Source: Auanema rhodensis (lineage: Eukaryota; Nematoda; Chromadorea; Rhabditida; Rhabditidae). From it: a DNA stretch of 64,000 nucleotides. The first letter of the stretch is position 1; every line of letters begins with the position of its first letter. The stretch covers positions 21,336,501-21,400,500 of the forward strand of contig OZ059899.1 in the NCBI GenBank assembly GCA_964057225.1, given 5' to 3'. Shown here one piece after another: positions 37,201 to 53,000 of the stretch. The translations under genes and the position numbers were made by a program. A model generated the notes under the pieces. The model was given only the letters and a program-made list of their open reading frames with translations, ran no database searches and had not been told where the DNA came from.

Positions 37201-40200
37201 TGATAACACAGATCGACGCAGCTTAAAAATCCGCATCGAATGCACTATACTACATTGAGAAACGCTTAATACAAAAATTAGTTATGATCGTTTGAAAAAT
37301 GATGCATTAGTGTATGTTGAGTTTCCATGTACACTCAACATTGCTTCCAAAAACATTTTGACAAAAATTTTTTCGAAAAATTTCAAATTAATTTAGCAAA
37401 AAGTAGATGTTTTTAGATTCCTTTTTTCAAGGCAAAGACGATGGACAATGTTATTCAACAAAAAAATTAATTCTTCAGGGTGAAAATCGAGGATATATGT
37501 GTGAACTTATATCAGTTGATATCTCGGTGCATTTTTAAGCTAGCGCAAATCTGATAACACAGATCGACGCAGCTTAAAAATCCGCATCGAATGCACTATA
37601 CTACATTGAGAAACGCTTAATACAAAAATTAGTTATGATCGTTTGAAAAATGATGCATTAGTGTATGTTGAGTTTCCATGTACACTCAACATTGCTTCCA
37701 AAAACATTTTGACAAAAATTTTTTCAAAAAATTTCAGAATAATTTAGCAAAAAGTAGATGTTTTTAGATTCCTTTTTTCAAGGCGAAGACGATGGACAAT
37801 GTTATTCAACAAAAAAATTAATTCTTCAGGGTGAAAATCGAGGATATATGTGTGAACTTATATCAGTTGATATCTCGGTGCATTTTTAAGCTAGCGCAAA
37901 TCTGATAACACAGATCGACGCAGCTTAAAAATCCGCATCGAATGCACTATACTACATTGAGAAACGCTTAATACAAAAATTAGTTATGATCGTTTGAAAA
38001 ATGATGCATTAGTGTATGTTGAGTTTCCATGTACACTCAACATTGCTTCCAAAAACATTTTGACAAAAATTTTTTCGAAAAATTTCAAATTAATTTAGCA
38101 AAAAGTAGATGTTTTTAGATTCCTTTTTTCAAGGCAAAGACGATGGACAATGTTATTCAACAAAAAAATTAATTCTTCAGGGTGAAAATCGAGGATATAT
38201 GTGTGAACTTATATCAGTTGATATCTCGGTGCATTTTTAAGCTAGCGCAAATCTGATAACACAGATCGACGCAGCTTAAAAATCCGCATCGAATGCACTA
38301 TACTACATTGAGAAACGCTTAATACAAAAATTAGTTATGATCGTTTGAAAAATGATGCATTAGTGTATGTTGAGTTTCCATGTACACTAACATTGCTTCC
38401 AAAAACATTTTGACAAAAATTTTTTCAAAAAATTTCAAAATAATTTAGCAAAAAGTAGATGTTTTTAGATTCCTTTTTTCAAGGCGAAGACGATGGACAA
38501 TGTTATTCAACGAAAAAATTAATTCTTCAGGGTGAAAATCGAGGATATAAGTGTGAACTTATATCAGTTGATATCTCGGTGCATTTTTAAGCTAGCGCAA
38601 ATCTGATAACACAGATCGACGCAGCTTAAAAATCCCCATCGAATGCACTATACTACATTGAGAAACGCTTAATTCAAAAAATTAGTTATGATCGTTTGAA
38701 AAATGATGCCTTAGTGTATGTTGAGTTTCCATGTACACTCAACATTGCTTCCAAAAACATTTTGACAAAAATGTTTTCGAAAAATTTCAAAATAATTTAG
38801 CAAAAAGTAGATGTTTTTAGATTCCTTTTTTCAAGGCAAAGACGATGGACAATGTTATTCAACGAAAAAATTAATTCTTCAGGGTGAAAATCGAGGATAT
38901 ATGTGTGAACTTATATCAGTTGATATCTCGGTGCATTTTTAAGCTAGCGCAAATCTGATAACACAGATCGACGCAGCTTAAAAATCCGCATCGAATGCAC
39001 TATACTACATTGAGAAACGCTTAATACAAAAATTAGTTATGATCGTTTGAAAAATGATGCATTAGTGTATGTTGAGTTTCCATGTACACTCAACATTGCT
39101 TCCAAAAACATTTTGACAAAAATTTTTTCGAAAAATTTCAAATTAATTTAGCAAAAAGTAGATGTTTTTAGATTCCTTTTTTCAAGGCAAAGACGATGGA
39201 CAATGTTATTCAACAAAAAAATTAATTCTTCAGGGTGAAAATCGAGGATATATGTGTGAACTTATATCAGTTGATATCTCGGTGCATTTTTAAGCTAGCG
39301 CAAATCTGATAACACAGATCGACGCAGCTTAAAAATTCGCATCGAATGCACTATACTACATTGAGAAACGCTTAATACAAAAATTAGTTATGATCGTTTG
39401 AAAAATGATGCATTAGTGTATGTTGAGTTTCCATGTACACTCAACATTGCTTCCAAAAACATTTTGACAAAAATTTTTTCAAAAAATTTCAGAATAATTT
39501 AGCAAAAAGTAGATGTTTTTAGATTCCTTTTTTCAAGGCGAAGACGATGGACAATGTTATTCAACAAAAAAATTAATTCTTCAGGGTGAAAATCGAGGAT
39601 ATATGTGTGAACTTATATCAGTTGATATCTCGGTGCATTTTTAAGCTAGCGCAAATCTGATAACACAGATCGACGCAGCTTAAAAATCCCCATCGAATGC
39701 ACTATACTACATTGAGAAACGCTTAATTCAAAAAATTAGTTATGATCGTTTGAAAAATGATGCCTTAGTGTATGTTGAGTTTCCATGTACACTCAACATT
39801 GCTTCCAAAAACATTTTGACAAAAATGTTTTCGAAAAATTTCAAAATAATTTAGCAAAAAGTAGATGTTTTTAGATTCCTTTTTTCAAGGCAAAGACGAT
39901 GGACAATGTTATTCAACGAAAAAATTAATTCTTCAGGGTGAAAATCGAGGATATATGTGTGAACTTATATCAGTTGATATCTCGGTGCATTTTTAAGCTA
40001 GCGCAAATCTGATAACACAGATCGACGCAGCTTAAAAATCCGCATCGAATGCACTATACTACATTGAGAAACGCTTAATACAAAAATTAGTTATGATCGT
40101 TTGAAAAATGATGCATTAGTGTATGTTGAGTTTCCATGTACACTCAACATTGCTTCCAAAAACATTTTGACAAAAATTTTTTCGAAAAATTTCAAATTAA

Positions 40201-43200
40201 TTTAGCAAAAAGTAGATGTTTTTAGATTCCTTTTTTCAAGGCAAAGACGATGGACAATGTTATTCAACAAAAAAATTAATTCTTCAGGGTGAAAATCGAG
40301 GATATATGTGTGAACTTATATCAGTTGATATCTCGGTGCATTTTTAAGCTAGCGCAAATCTGATAACACAGATCGACGCAGCTTAAAAATCCGCATCGAA
40401 TGCACTATACTACATTGAGAAACGCTTAATACAAAAATTAGTTATGATCGTTTGAAAAATGATGCATTAGTGTATGTTGAGTTTCCATGTACACTAACAT
40501 TGCTTCCAAAAACATTTTGACAAAAATTTTTTCGAAAAATTTCAAATTAATTTAGCAAAAAGTAGATGTTTTTAGATTCCTTTTTTCAAGGCAAAGACGA
40601 TGGACAATGTTATTCAACAAAAAAATTAATTCTTCAGGGTGAAAATCGAGGATATATGTGTGAACTTATATCAGCTGATATCTCGGTGCATTTTTAAGCT
40701 AGCGCAAATCTGATAACACAGATCGACGCAGCTTAAAAATCCGCATCGAATGCACTATACTACATTGAGAAACGCTTAATACAAAAAATAGTTATGATCG
40801 TTTGAAAAATGATGCATTAGTGTATGTTGAGTTTCCATGTACACTAACATTGCTTCCAAAAACATTTTGACAAAAATTTTTTCAAAAAATTTCAAAATAA
40901 TTTAGCAAAAAGTAGATGTTTTTAGATTCCTTTTTTCAAGGCGAAGACGATGGACAATGTTATTCAACGAAAAAATTAATTCTTCAGGGTGAAAATCGAG
41001 GATATAAGTGTGAACTTATATCAGTTGATATCTCGGTGCATTTTTAAGCTAGCGCAAATCTGATAACACAGATCGACGCAGCTTAAAAATCCCCATCGAA
41101 TGCACTATACTACATTGAGAAACGCTTAATTCAAAAAATTAGTTATGATCGTTTGAAAAATGATGCCTTAGTGTATGTTGAGTTTCCATGTACACTCAAC
41201 ATTGCTTCCAAAAACATTTTGACAAAAATGTTTTCGAAAAATTTCAAAATAATTTAGCAAAAAGTAGATGTTTTTAGATTCCTTTTTTCAAGGCAAAGAC
41301 GATGGACAATGTTATTCAACGAAAAAATTAATTCTTCAGGGTGAAAATCGAGGATATATGTGTGAACTTATATCAGTTGATATCTCGGTGCATTTTTAAG
41401 CTAGCGCAAATCTGATAACACAGATCGACGCAGCTTAAAAATCCGCATCGAATGCACTATACTACATTGAGAAACGCTTAATACAAAAATTAGTTATGAT
41501 CGTTTGAAAAATGATGCATTAGTGTATGTTGAGTTTCCATGTACACTCAACATTGCTTCCAAAAACATTTTGACAAAAATTTTTTCGAAAAATTTCAAAT
41601 TAATTTAGCAAAAAGTAGATGTTTTTAGATTCCTTTTTTCAAGGCAAAGACGATGGACAATGTTATTCAACAAAAAAATTAATTCTTCAGGGTGAAAATC
41701 GAGGATATATGTGTGAACTTATATCAGTTGATATCTCGGTGCATTTTTAAGCTAGCGCAAATCTGATAACACAGATCGACGCAGCTTAAAAATCCGCATC
41801 GAATGCACTATACTACATTGAGAAACGCTTAATACAAAAATTAGTTATGATCGTTTGAAAAATGATGCATTAGTGTATGTTGAGTTTCCATGTACACTCA
41901 ACATTGCTTCCAAAAACATTTTGACAAAAATTTTTTCGAAAAATTTCAAATTAATTTAGCAAAAAGTAGATGTTTTTAGATTCCTTTTTTCAAGGCAAAG
42001 ACGATGGACAATGTTATTCAACAAAAAAATTAATTCTTCAGGGTGAAAATCGAGGATATATGTGTGAACTTATATCAGTTGATATCTCGGTGCATTTTTA
42101 AGCTAGCGCAAATCTGATAACACAGATCGACGCAGCTTAAAAATCCGCATCGAATGCACTATACTACATTGAGAAACGCTTAATACAAAAATTAGTTATG
42201 ATCGTTTGAAAAATGATGCATTAGTGTATGTTGAGTTTCCATGTACACTAACATTGCTTCCAAAAACATTTTGACAAAAATTTTTTCAAAAAATTTCAAA
42301 ATAATTTAGCAAAAAGTAGATGTTTTTAGATTCCTTTTTTCAAGGCGAAGACGATGGACAATGTTATTCAACGAAAAAATTAATTCTTCAGGGTGAAAAT
42401 CGAGGATATAAGTGTGAACTTATATCAGTTGATATCTCGGTGCATTTTTAAGCTAGCGCAAATCTGATAACACAGATCGACGCAGCTTAAAAATCCCCAT
42501 CGAATGCACTATACTACATTGAGAAACGCTTAATTCAAAAAATTAGTTATGATCGTTTGAAAAATGATGCCTTAGTGTATGTTGAGTTTCCATGTACACT
42601 CAACATTGCTTCCAAAAACATTTTGACAAAAATGTTTTCGAAAAATTTCAAAATAATTTAGCAAAAAGTAGATGTTTTTAGATTCCTTTTTTCAAGGCAA
42701 AGACGATGGACAATGTTATTCAACGAAAAAATTAATTCTTCAGGGTGAAAATCGAGGATATATGTGTGAACTTATATCAGTTGATATCTCGGTGCATTTT
42801 TAAGCTAGCGCAAATCTGATAACACAGATCGACGCAGCTTAAAAATCCGCATCGAATGCACTATACTACATTGAGAAACGCTTAATACAAAAATTAGTTA
42901 TGATCGTTTGAAAAATGATGCATTAGTGTATGTTGAGTTTCCATGTACACTCAACATTGCTTCCAAAAACATTTTGACAAAAATTTTTTCGAAAAATTTC
43001 AAATTAATTTAGCAAAAAGTAGATGTTTTTAGATTCCTTTTTTCAAGGCAAAGACGATGGACAATGTTATTCAACAAAAAAATTAATTCTTCAGGGTGAA
43101 AATCGAGGATATATGTGTGAACTTATATCAGTTGATATCTCGGTGCATTTTTAAGCTAGCGCAAATCTGATAACACAGATCGACGCAGCTTAAAAATTCG

Positions 43201-46200
43201 CATCGAATGCACTATACTACATTGAGAAACGCTTAATACAAAAATTAGTTAAGATCGTTTGAAAAATGATGCATTAGTGTATGTTGAGTTTCCATGTACA
43301 CTCAACATTGCTTCCAAAAACATTTTGACAAAAATTTTTTCAAAAAATTTCAGAATAATTTAGCAAAAAGTAGATGTTTTTAGATTCCTTTTTTCAAGGC
43401 GAAGACGATGGACAATGTTATTCAACAAAAAAATTAATTCTTCAGGGTGAAAATCGAGGATATATGTGTGAACTTATATCAGTTGATATCTCGGTGCATT
43501 TTTAAGCTAGCGCAAATCTGATAACACAGATCGACGCAGCTTAAAAATCCCCATCGAATGCACTATACTACATTGAGAAACGCTTAATTCAAAAAATTAG
43601 TTATGATCGTTTGAAAAATGATGCCTTAGTGTATGTTGAGTTTCCATGTACACTCAACATTGCTTCCAAAAACATTTTGACAAAAATGTTTTCGAAAAAT
43701 TTCAAAATAATTTAGCAAAAAGTAGATGTTTTTAGATTCCTTTTTTCAAGGCAAAGACGATGGACAATGTTATTCAACGAAAAAATTAATTCTTCAGGGT
43801 GAAAATCGAGGATATATGTGTGAACTTATATCAGTTGATATCTCGGTGCATTTTTAAGCTAGCGCAAATCTGATAACACAGATCGACGCAGCTTAAAAAT
43901 CCGCATCGAATGCACTATACTACATTGAGAAACGCTTAATACAAAAATTAGTTATGATCGTTTGAAAAATGATGCATTAGTGTATGTTGAGTTTCCATGT
44001 ACACTCAACATTGCTTCCAAAAACATTTTGACAAAAATTTTTTCGAAAAATTTCAAATTAATTTAGCAAAAAGTAGATGTTTTTAGATTCCTTTTTTCAA
44101 GGCAAAGACGATGGACAATGTTATTCAACAAAAAAATTAATTCTTCAGGGTGAAAATCGAGGATATATGTGTGAACTTATATCAGTTGATATCTCGGTGC
44201 ATTTTTAAGCTAGCGCAAATCTGATAACACAGATCGACGCAGCTTAAAAATCCGCATCGAATGCACTATACTACATTGAGAAACGCTTAATACAAAAATT
44301 AGTTATGATCGTTTGAAAAATGATGCATTAGTGTATGTTGAGTTTCCATGTACACTCAACATTGCTTCCAAAAACATTTTGACAAAAATTTTTTCAAAAA
44401 ATTTCAGAATAATTTAGCAAAAAGTAGATGTTTTTAGATTCCTTTTTTCAAGGCAAAGACGATGGACAATGTTATTCAACAAAAAAATTAATTCTTCAGG
44501 GTGAAAATCGAGGATATATGTGTGAACTTATATCAGTTGATATCTCGGTGCATTTTTAAGCTAGCGCAAATCTGATAACACAGATCGACGCAGCTTAAAA
44601 ATCCGCATCGAATGCACTATACTACATTGAGAAACGCTTAATACAAAAATTAGTTATGATCGTTTGAAAAATGATGCATTAGTGTATGTTGAGTTTCCAT
44701 GTACACTAACATTGCTTCCAAAAACATTTTGACAAAAATTTTTTCAAAAAATTTCAAAATAATTTAGCAAAAAGTAGATGTTTTTAGATTCCTTTTTTCA
44801 AGGCAAAGACGATGGACAATGTTATTCAACGAAAAAATTAATTCTTCAGGGTGAAAATCGAGGATATAAGTGTGAACTTATATCAGTTGATATCTCGGTG
44901 CATTTTTAAGCTAGCGCAAATCTGATAACACAGATCGACGCAGCTTAAAAATCCCCATCGAATGCACTATACTACATTGAGAAACGCTTAATTCAAAAAA
45001 TTAGTTATGATCGTTTGAAAAATGATGCCTTAGTGTATGTTGAGTTTCCATGTACACTCAACATTGCTTCCAAAAACATTTTGACAAAAATGTTTTCGAA
45101 AAATTTCAAAATAATTTAGCAAAAAGTAGATGTTTTTAGATTCCTTTTTTCAAGGCAAAGACGATGGACAATGTTATTCAACGAAAAAATTAATTCTTCA
45201 GGGTGAAAATCGAGGATATATGTGTGAACTTATATCAGTTGATATCTCGGTGCATTTTTAAGCTAGCGCAAATCTGATAACACAGATCGACGCAGCTTAA
45301 AAATCCGCATCGAATGCACTATACTACATTGAGAAACGCTTAATACAAAAATTAGTTATGATCGTTTGAAAAATGATGCATTAGTGTATGTTGAGTTTCC
45401 ATGTACACTCAACATTGCTTCCAAAAACATTTTGACAAAAATTTTTTCGAAAAATTTCAAATTAATTTAGCAAAAAGTAGATGTTTTTAGATTCCTTTTT
45501 TCAAGGCAAAGACGATGGACAATGTTATTCAACAAAAAAATTAATTCTTCAGGGTGAAAATCGAGGATATATGTGTGAACTTATATCAGTTGATATCTCG
45601 GTGCATTTTTAAGCTAGCGCAAATCTGATAACACAGATCGACGCAGCTTAAAAATCCGCATCGAATGCACTATACTACATTGAGAAACGCTTAATACAAA
45701 AATTAGTTATGATCGTTTGAAAAATGATGCATTAGTGTATGTTGAGTTTCCATGTACACTCAACATTGCTTCCAAAAACATTTTGACAAAAATGTTTTCG
45801 AAAAATTTCAAAATAATTTAGCAAAAAGTAGATGTTTTTAGATTCCTTTTTTCAAGGCAAAGACGATGGACAATGTTATTCAACGAAAAAATTAATTCTT
45901 CAGGGTGAAAATCGAGGATATATGTGTGAACTTATATCAGTTGATATCTCGGTGCATTTTTAAGCTAGCGCAAATCTGATAACACAGATCGACGCAGCTT
46001 AAAAATCCGCATCGAATGCACTATACTACATTGAGAAACGCTTAATACAAAAATTAGTTATGATCGTTTGAAAAATGATGCATTAGTGTATGTTGAGTTT
46101 CCATGTACACTCAACATTGCTTCCAAAAACATTTTGACAAAAATTTTTTCGAAAAATTTCAAATTAATTTAGCAAAAAGTAGATGTTTTTAGATTCCTTT

Positions 46201-49200
46201 TTTCAAGGCAAAGACGATGGACAATGTTATTCAACAAAAAAATTAATTCTTCAGGGTGAAAATCGAGGATATATGTGTGAACTTATATCAGTTGATATCT
46301 CGGTGCATTTTTAAGCTAGCGCAAATCTGATAACACAGATCGACGCAGCTTAAAAATCCGCATCGAATGCACTATACTACATTGAGAAACGCTTAATACA
46401 AAAATTAGTTATGATCGTTTGAAAAATGATGCATTAGTGTATGTTGAGTTTCCATGTACACTCAACATTGCTTCCAAAAACATTTTGACAAAAATTTTTT
46501 CAAAAAATTTCAGAATAATTTAGCAAAAAGTAGATGTTTTTAGATTCCTTTTTTCAAGGCGAAGACGATGGACAATGTTATTCAACAAAAAAATTAATTC
46601 TTCAGGGTGAAAATCGAGGATATATGTGTGAACTTATATCAGTTGATATCTCGGTGCATTTTTAAGCTAGCGCAAATCTGATAACACAGATCGACGCAGC
46701 TTAAAAATCCGCATCGAATGCACTATACTACATTGAGAAACGCTTAATACAAAAATTAGTTATGATCGTTTGAAAAATGATGCATTAGTGTATGTTGAGT
46801 TTCCATGTACACTCAACATTGCTTCCAAAAACATTTTGACAAAAATTTTTTCGAAAAATTTCAAATTAATTTAGCAAAAAGTAGATGTTTTTAGATTCCT
46901 TTTTTCAAGGCAAAGACGATGGACAATGTTATTCAACAAAAAAATTAATTCTTCAGGGTGAAAATCGAGGATATATGTGTGAACTTATATCAGTTGATAT
47001 CTCGGTGCATTTTTAAGCTAGCGCAAATCTGATAACACAGATCGACGCAGCTTAAAAATCCGCATCGAATGCACTATACTACATTGAGAAACGCTTAATA
47101 CAAAAATTAGTTATGATCGTTTGAAAAATGATGCATTAGTGTATGTTGAGTTTCCATGTACACTAACATTGCTTCCAAAAACATTTTGACAAAAATTTTT
47201 TCAAAAAATTTCAAAATAATTTAGCAAAAAGTAGATGTTTTTAGATTCCTTTTTTCAAGGCGAAGACGATGGACAATGTTATTCAACGAAAAAATTAATT
47301 CTTCAGGGTGAAAATCGAGGATATAAGTGTGAACTTATATCAGTTGATATCTCGGTGCATTTTTAAGCTAGCGCAAATCTGATAACACAGATCGACGCAG
47401 CTTAAAAATCCCCATCGAATGCACTATACTACATTGAGAAACGCTTAATTCAAAAAATTAGTTATGATCGTTTGAAAAATGATGCCTTAGTGTATGTTGA
47501 GTTTCCATGTACACTCAACATTGCTTCCAAAAACATTTTGACAAAAATGTTTTCGAAAAATTTCAAAATAATTTAGCAAAAAGTAGATGTTTTTAGATTC
47601 CTTTTTTCAAGGCAAAGACGATGGACAATGTTATTCAACGAAAAAATTAATTCTTCAGGGTGAAAATCGAGGATATATGTGTGAACTTATATCAGTTGAT
47701 ATCTCGGTGCATTTTTAAGCTAGCGCAAATCTGATAACACAGATCGACGCAGCTTAAAAATCCGCATCGAATGCACTATACTACATTGAGAAACGCTTAA
47801 TACAAAAATTAGTTATGATCGTTTGAAAAATGATGCATTAGTGTATGTTGAGTTTCCATGTACACTCAACATTGCTTCCAAAAACATTTTGACAAAAATT
47901 TTTTCGAAAAATTTCAAATTAATTTAGCAAAAAGTAGATGTTTTTAGATTCCTTTTTTCAAGGCAAAGACGATGGACAATGTTATTCAACAAAAAAATTA
48001 ATTCTTCAGGGTGAAAATCGAGGATATATGTGTGAACTTATATCAGTTGATATCTCGGTGCATTTTTAAGCTAGCGCAAATCTGATAACACAGATCGACG
48101 CAGCTTAAAAATCCGCATCGAATGCACTATACTACATTGAGAAACGCTCAATACAAAAATTAGTTATGATCGTTTGAAAAATGATGCATTAGTGTATGTT
48201 GAGTTTCCATGTACACTAACATTGCTTCCAAAAACATTTTGACAAAAATTTTTTCAAAAAATTTCAAAATAATTTAGCAAAAAGTAGATGTTTTTAGATT
48301 CCTTTTTTCAAGGCGAAGACGATGGACAATGTTATTCAACGAAAAAATTAATTCTTCAGGGTGAAAATCGAGGATATAAGTGTGAACTTATATCAGTTGA
48401 TATCTCGGTGCATTTTTAAGCTAGCGCAAATCTGATAACACAGATCGACGCAGCTTAAAAATCCCCATCGAATGCACTATACTACATTGAGAAACGCTTA
48501 ATTCAAAAAATTAGTTATGATCGTTTGAAAAATGATGCCTTAGTGTATGTTGAGTTTCCATGTACACTCAACATTGCTTCCAAAAACATTTTGACAAAAA
48601 TGTTTTCGAAAAATTTCAAAATAATTTAGCAAAAAGTAGATGTTTTTAGATTCCTTTTTTCAAGGCAAAGACGATGGACAATGTTATTCAACGAAAAAAT
48701 TAATTCTTCAGGGTGAAAATCGAGGATATATGTGTGAACTTATATCAGTTGATATCTCGGTGCATTTTTAAGCTAGCGCAAATCTGATAACACAGATCGA
48801 CGCAGCTTAAAAATCCGCATCGAATGCACTATACTACATTGAGAAACGCTTAATACAAAAATTAGTTATGATCGTTTGAAAAATGATGCATTAGTGTATG
48901 TTGAGTTTCCATGTACACTCAACATTGCTTCCAAAAACATTTTGACAAAAATTTTTTCGAAAAATTTCAAATTAATTTAGCAAAAAGTAGATGTTTTTAG
49001 ATTCCTTTTTTCAAGGCAAAGACGATGGACAATGTTATTCAACAAAAAAATTAATTCTTCAGGGTGAAAATCGAGGATATATGTGTGAACTTATATCAGT
49101 TGATATCTCGGTGCATTTTTAAGCTAGCGCAAATCTGATAACACAGATCGACGCAGCTTAAAAATCCGCATCGAATGCACTATACTACATTGAGAAACGC

Positions 49201-50061
49201 TCAATACAAAAATTAGTTATGATCGTTTGAAAAATGATGCATTAGTGTATGTTGAGTTTCCATGTACACTCAACATTGCTTCCAAAAACATTTTGACAAA
49301 AATTTTTTCAAAAAATTTCAGAATAATTTAGCAAAAAGTAGATGTTTTTAGATTCCTTTTTTCAAGGCGAAGACGATGGACAATGTTATTCAACAAAAAA
49401 ATTAATTCTTCAGGGTGAAAATCGAGGATATATGTGTGAACTTATATCAGTTGATATCTCGGTGCATTTTTAAGCTAGCGCAAATCTGATAACACAGATC
49501 GACGCAGCTTAAAAATCCGCATCGAATGCACTATACTACATTGAGAAACGCTTAATACAAAAATTAGTTATGATCGTTTGAAAAATGATGCATTAGTGTA
49601 TGTTGAGTTTCCATGTACACTCAACATTGCTTCCAAAAACATTTTGACAAAAATTTTTTCGAAAAATTTCAAATTAATTTAGCAAAAAGTAGATGTTTTT
49701 AGATTCCTTTTTTCAAGGCAAAGACGATGGACAATGTTATTCAACAAAAAAATTAATTCTTCAGGGTGAAAATCGAGGATATATGTGTGAACTTATATCA
49801 GTTGATATCTCGGTGCATTTTTAAGCTAGCGCAAATCTGATAACACAGATCGACGCAGCTTAAAAATCCGCATCGAATGCACTATACTACATTGAGAAAC
49901 GCTTAATACAAAAATTAGTTATGATCGTTTGAAAAATGATGCATTAGTGTATGTTGAGTTTCCATGTACACTAACATTGCTTCCAAAAACATTTTGACAA
50001 AAATTTTTTCAAAAAATTTCAAAATAATTTAGCAAAAAGTAGATGTTTTTAGATTCCTTTT
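34267..50061 (+). repeat. P-Q-T-U-R five-monomer higher-order zone
   Basis: I sort monomers by diagnostic variants. P is ggcgaag, ataag, ccccatc, taattc, tgttttcg. Q is ggcaaag, caacg, atatg, caaatta. T is caaca, cagaata. U is ggcgaag, caaca, caaatta. R is caaca, cactaac, ttttttcaa. The full order P-Q-T-U-R measures 1755 bp and is seen at 36723-38477 and 48307-50061. Shortened versions occur, such as P-Q-R at 47254-48306 (1053 bp) and P-Q-T followed by a U/P chimera near 38.5-39.9 and 42.3-43.7 kb. The P mark tgttttcg recurs at spacings of 2, 3, 4, 5 and 7 monomers. Confidence 0.8.
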
Positions 50062-53000
50062 TTCAAGGCGAAGACGATGGACAATGTTATTCAACGAAAA
50101 AATTAATTCTTCAGGGTGAAAATCGAGGATATAAGTGTGAACTTATATCAGTTGATATCTCGGTGCATTTTTAAGCTAGCGCAAATCTGATAACACAGAT
50201 CGACGCAGCTTAAAAATCCCCATCGAATGCACTATACTACATTGAAAAACGCTTAATACAAAAATTAGTTATGATCGTTTGAAAAATGATGCATTAGTGT
50301 ATGTTGAGTTTCCATGTACACTCAACATTGCTTCCAAAAACATTTTGACAAAAATTTTTTCGAAAAATTTCAAAATAATTTAGCAAAAAGTAGATGTTTT
50401 TAGATTCCTTTTTTCAAGGCAAAGACGATGGACAATGTTATTCAACGAAAAAATTAATTCTTCAGGGTGAAAATCGAGGATATATGTGTGAACTTATATC
50501 AGTTGATATCTCGGTGCATTTTTAAGCTAGCGCAAATCTGATAACACAGATCGACGCAGCTTAAAAATCCGCATCGAATGCACTATACTACATTGAGAAA
50601 CGCTTAATACAAAAATTAGTTATGATCGTTTGAAAAATGATGCATTAGTGTATGTTGAGTTTCCATGTACACTAACATTGCTTCCAAAAACATTTTGACA
50701 AAAATTTTTTCAAAAAATTTCAAAATAATTTAGCAAAAAGTAGATGTTTTTAGATTCCTTTTTTCAAGGCGAAGACGATGGACAATGTTATTCAACGAAA
50801 AAATTAATTCTTCAGGGTGAAAATCGAGGATATAAGTGTGAACTTATATCAGTTGATATCTCGGTGCATTTTTAAGCTAGCGCAAATCTGATAACACAGA
50901 TCGACGCAGCTTAAAAATCCCCATCGAATGCACTATACTACATTGAAAAACGCTTAATACAAAAATTAGTTATGATCGTTTGAAAAATGATGCATTAGTG
51001 TATGTTGAGTTTCCATGTACACTCAACATTGCTTCCAAAAACATTTTGACAAAAATTTTTTCGAAAAATTTCAAAATAATTTAGCAAAAAGTAGATGTTT
51101 TTAGATTCCTTTTTTCAAGGCAAAGACGATGGACAATGTTATTCAACGAAAAAATTAATTCTTCAGGGTGAAAATCGAGGATATATGTGTGAACTTATAT
51201 CAGTTGATATCTCGGTGCATTTTTAAGCTAGCGCAAATCTAATAATACAGATCGACGCAGCTTAAAAATCCGCATCGAATGCACTATACAACATTGAGAA
51301 ACGCTTAATACAAAAATTAGTTATGATCGTTTGAAAAATGATGCCTTAGTGTATGTTGAGTTTCCATGTACACTCAACATTGCTTCCAAAAACATTTTGA
51401 CAAAAATTTTTTCGAAAAATTTCAAAATAATTTAGCAAAAAGTAGATGTTTTTAGATTCCTTTTTTCAAGGCAAAGACGATGGACAATGTTATTCAACGA
51501 AAAAATTAATTCTTCAGGGTGAAAATCGAGGATATATGTGTGAACTTATATCAGTTGATATCTCGGTGCATTTTTAAGCTAGCGCAAATCTGATAACACA
51601 GATCGACGCAGCTTAAAAATCCGCATCGAATGCACTATACTACATTGAGAAACGCTTAATACAAAAATTAGTTATGATCGTTTGAAAAATGATGCATTAG
51701 TGTATGTTGAGTTTCCATGTACACTCAACATTGCTTCCAAAAACATTTTGACAAAAATTTTTTCAAAAAATTTCAAAATAATTTAACAAAAAGTAGATGT
51801 TTTTAGATTCCTTTTTTCAAGGCAAAGACGATGGACAATGTTATTCAACAAAAAAATTAATTCTTCAGGGTGAAAATCGAGGATATATGTGTGAACTTAT
51901 ATCAGTTGATATCTCGGTGCATTTTTAAGCTAGCGCAAATCTGATAACACAGATCGACGCAGCTTAAAAATCCGCATCGAATGCACTATACTACATTGAG
52001 AAACGCTTAATACAAAAATTAGTTATGATCGTTTGAAAAATGATGCATTAGTGTATGTTAAGTTTCCATGTACAATCAACATTGCTTCCAAAAACATTTT
52101 GACAAAAATTTTTTCGAAAAATTTCAAAATAATTTAGCAAAAAGTAGATGTTTTTAGATTCCTTTTTTCAAGGCAAAGACGATGGACAATGTTATTCAAC
52201 AAAAAAATTAATTCTTCAGGGTGAAAATCGAGGATATATGTGTGAACTTATATCAGTTGATATCTCGGTGCATTTTTAAGCTAGCGCAAATCTGATAACA
52301 CAGATCGACGCAGCTTAAAAATCCGCATCGAATGCACTATACTACATTGAGAAACGCTTAATACAAAAATTAGTTATGATCGTTTGAAAAATGATGCCTT
52401 AGTGTATGTTGAGTTTCCATGTACACTCAACATTGCTTCCAAAAACATTTTGACAAAAATTTTTTCGAAAAATTTCAAAATAATTTAGCAAAAAGTAGAT
52501 GTTTTTAGATTCCTTTTTTCAAGGCAAAGACGATGGACAATGTTATTCAACAAAAAAATTAATTCTTCAGGGTGAAAATCGAGGATATATGTGTGAACTT
52601 ATATCAGTTGATATCTCGGTGCATTTTTAAGCTAGCGCAAATCTGATAACACAGATCGACGCAGCTTAAAAATCCGCATCGAATGCACTATACTACATTG
52701 AGAAACGCTTAATACAAAAATTAGTTATGATCGTTTGAAAAATGATGCATTAGTGTATGTTGAGTTTCCATGTACACTCAACATTGCTTCCAAAAACATT
52801 TTGACAAAAATTTTTTCAAAAAATTTCAAAATAATTAAACAAAAAGTAGATGTTTTTAGATTCCTTTTTTCAAGGCAAAGACGATGGACAATGTTATTCA
52901 ACAAAAAAATTAATTCTTCAGGGTGAAAATCGAGGATATATGTGTGAACTTATATCAGTTGATATCTCGGTGCATTTTTAAGCTAGCGCAAATCTGATAA

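Noticed and set aside
40660-40680. cagctgat variant as a functional site
   Set aside because: It is a single-base change of the usual cagttgat in one monomer and is not amplified; ordinary drift explains it.
52735-52926. 63-codon open reading frame as a protein gene
   Set aside because: It lies wholly inside one A satellite monomer, begins at TTG, and is open only because the usual TAG/TAA codon reads AAA here. It shows no domain or signal peptide and spans the monomer's arbitrary boundary.
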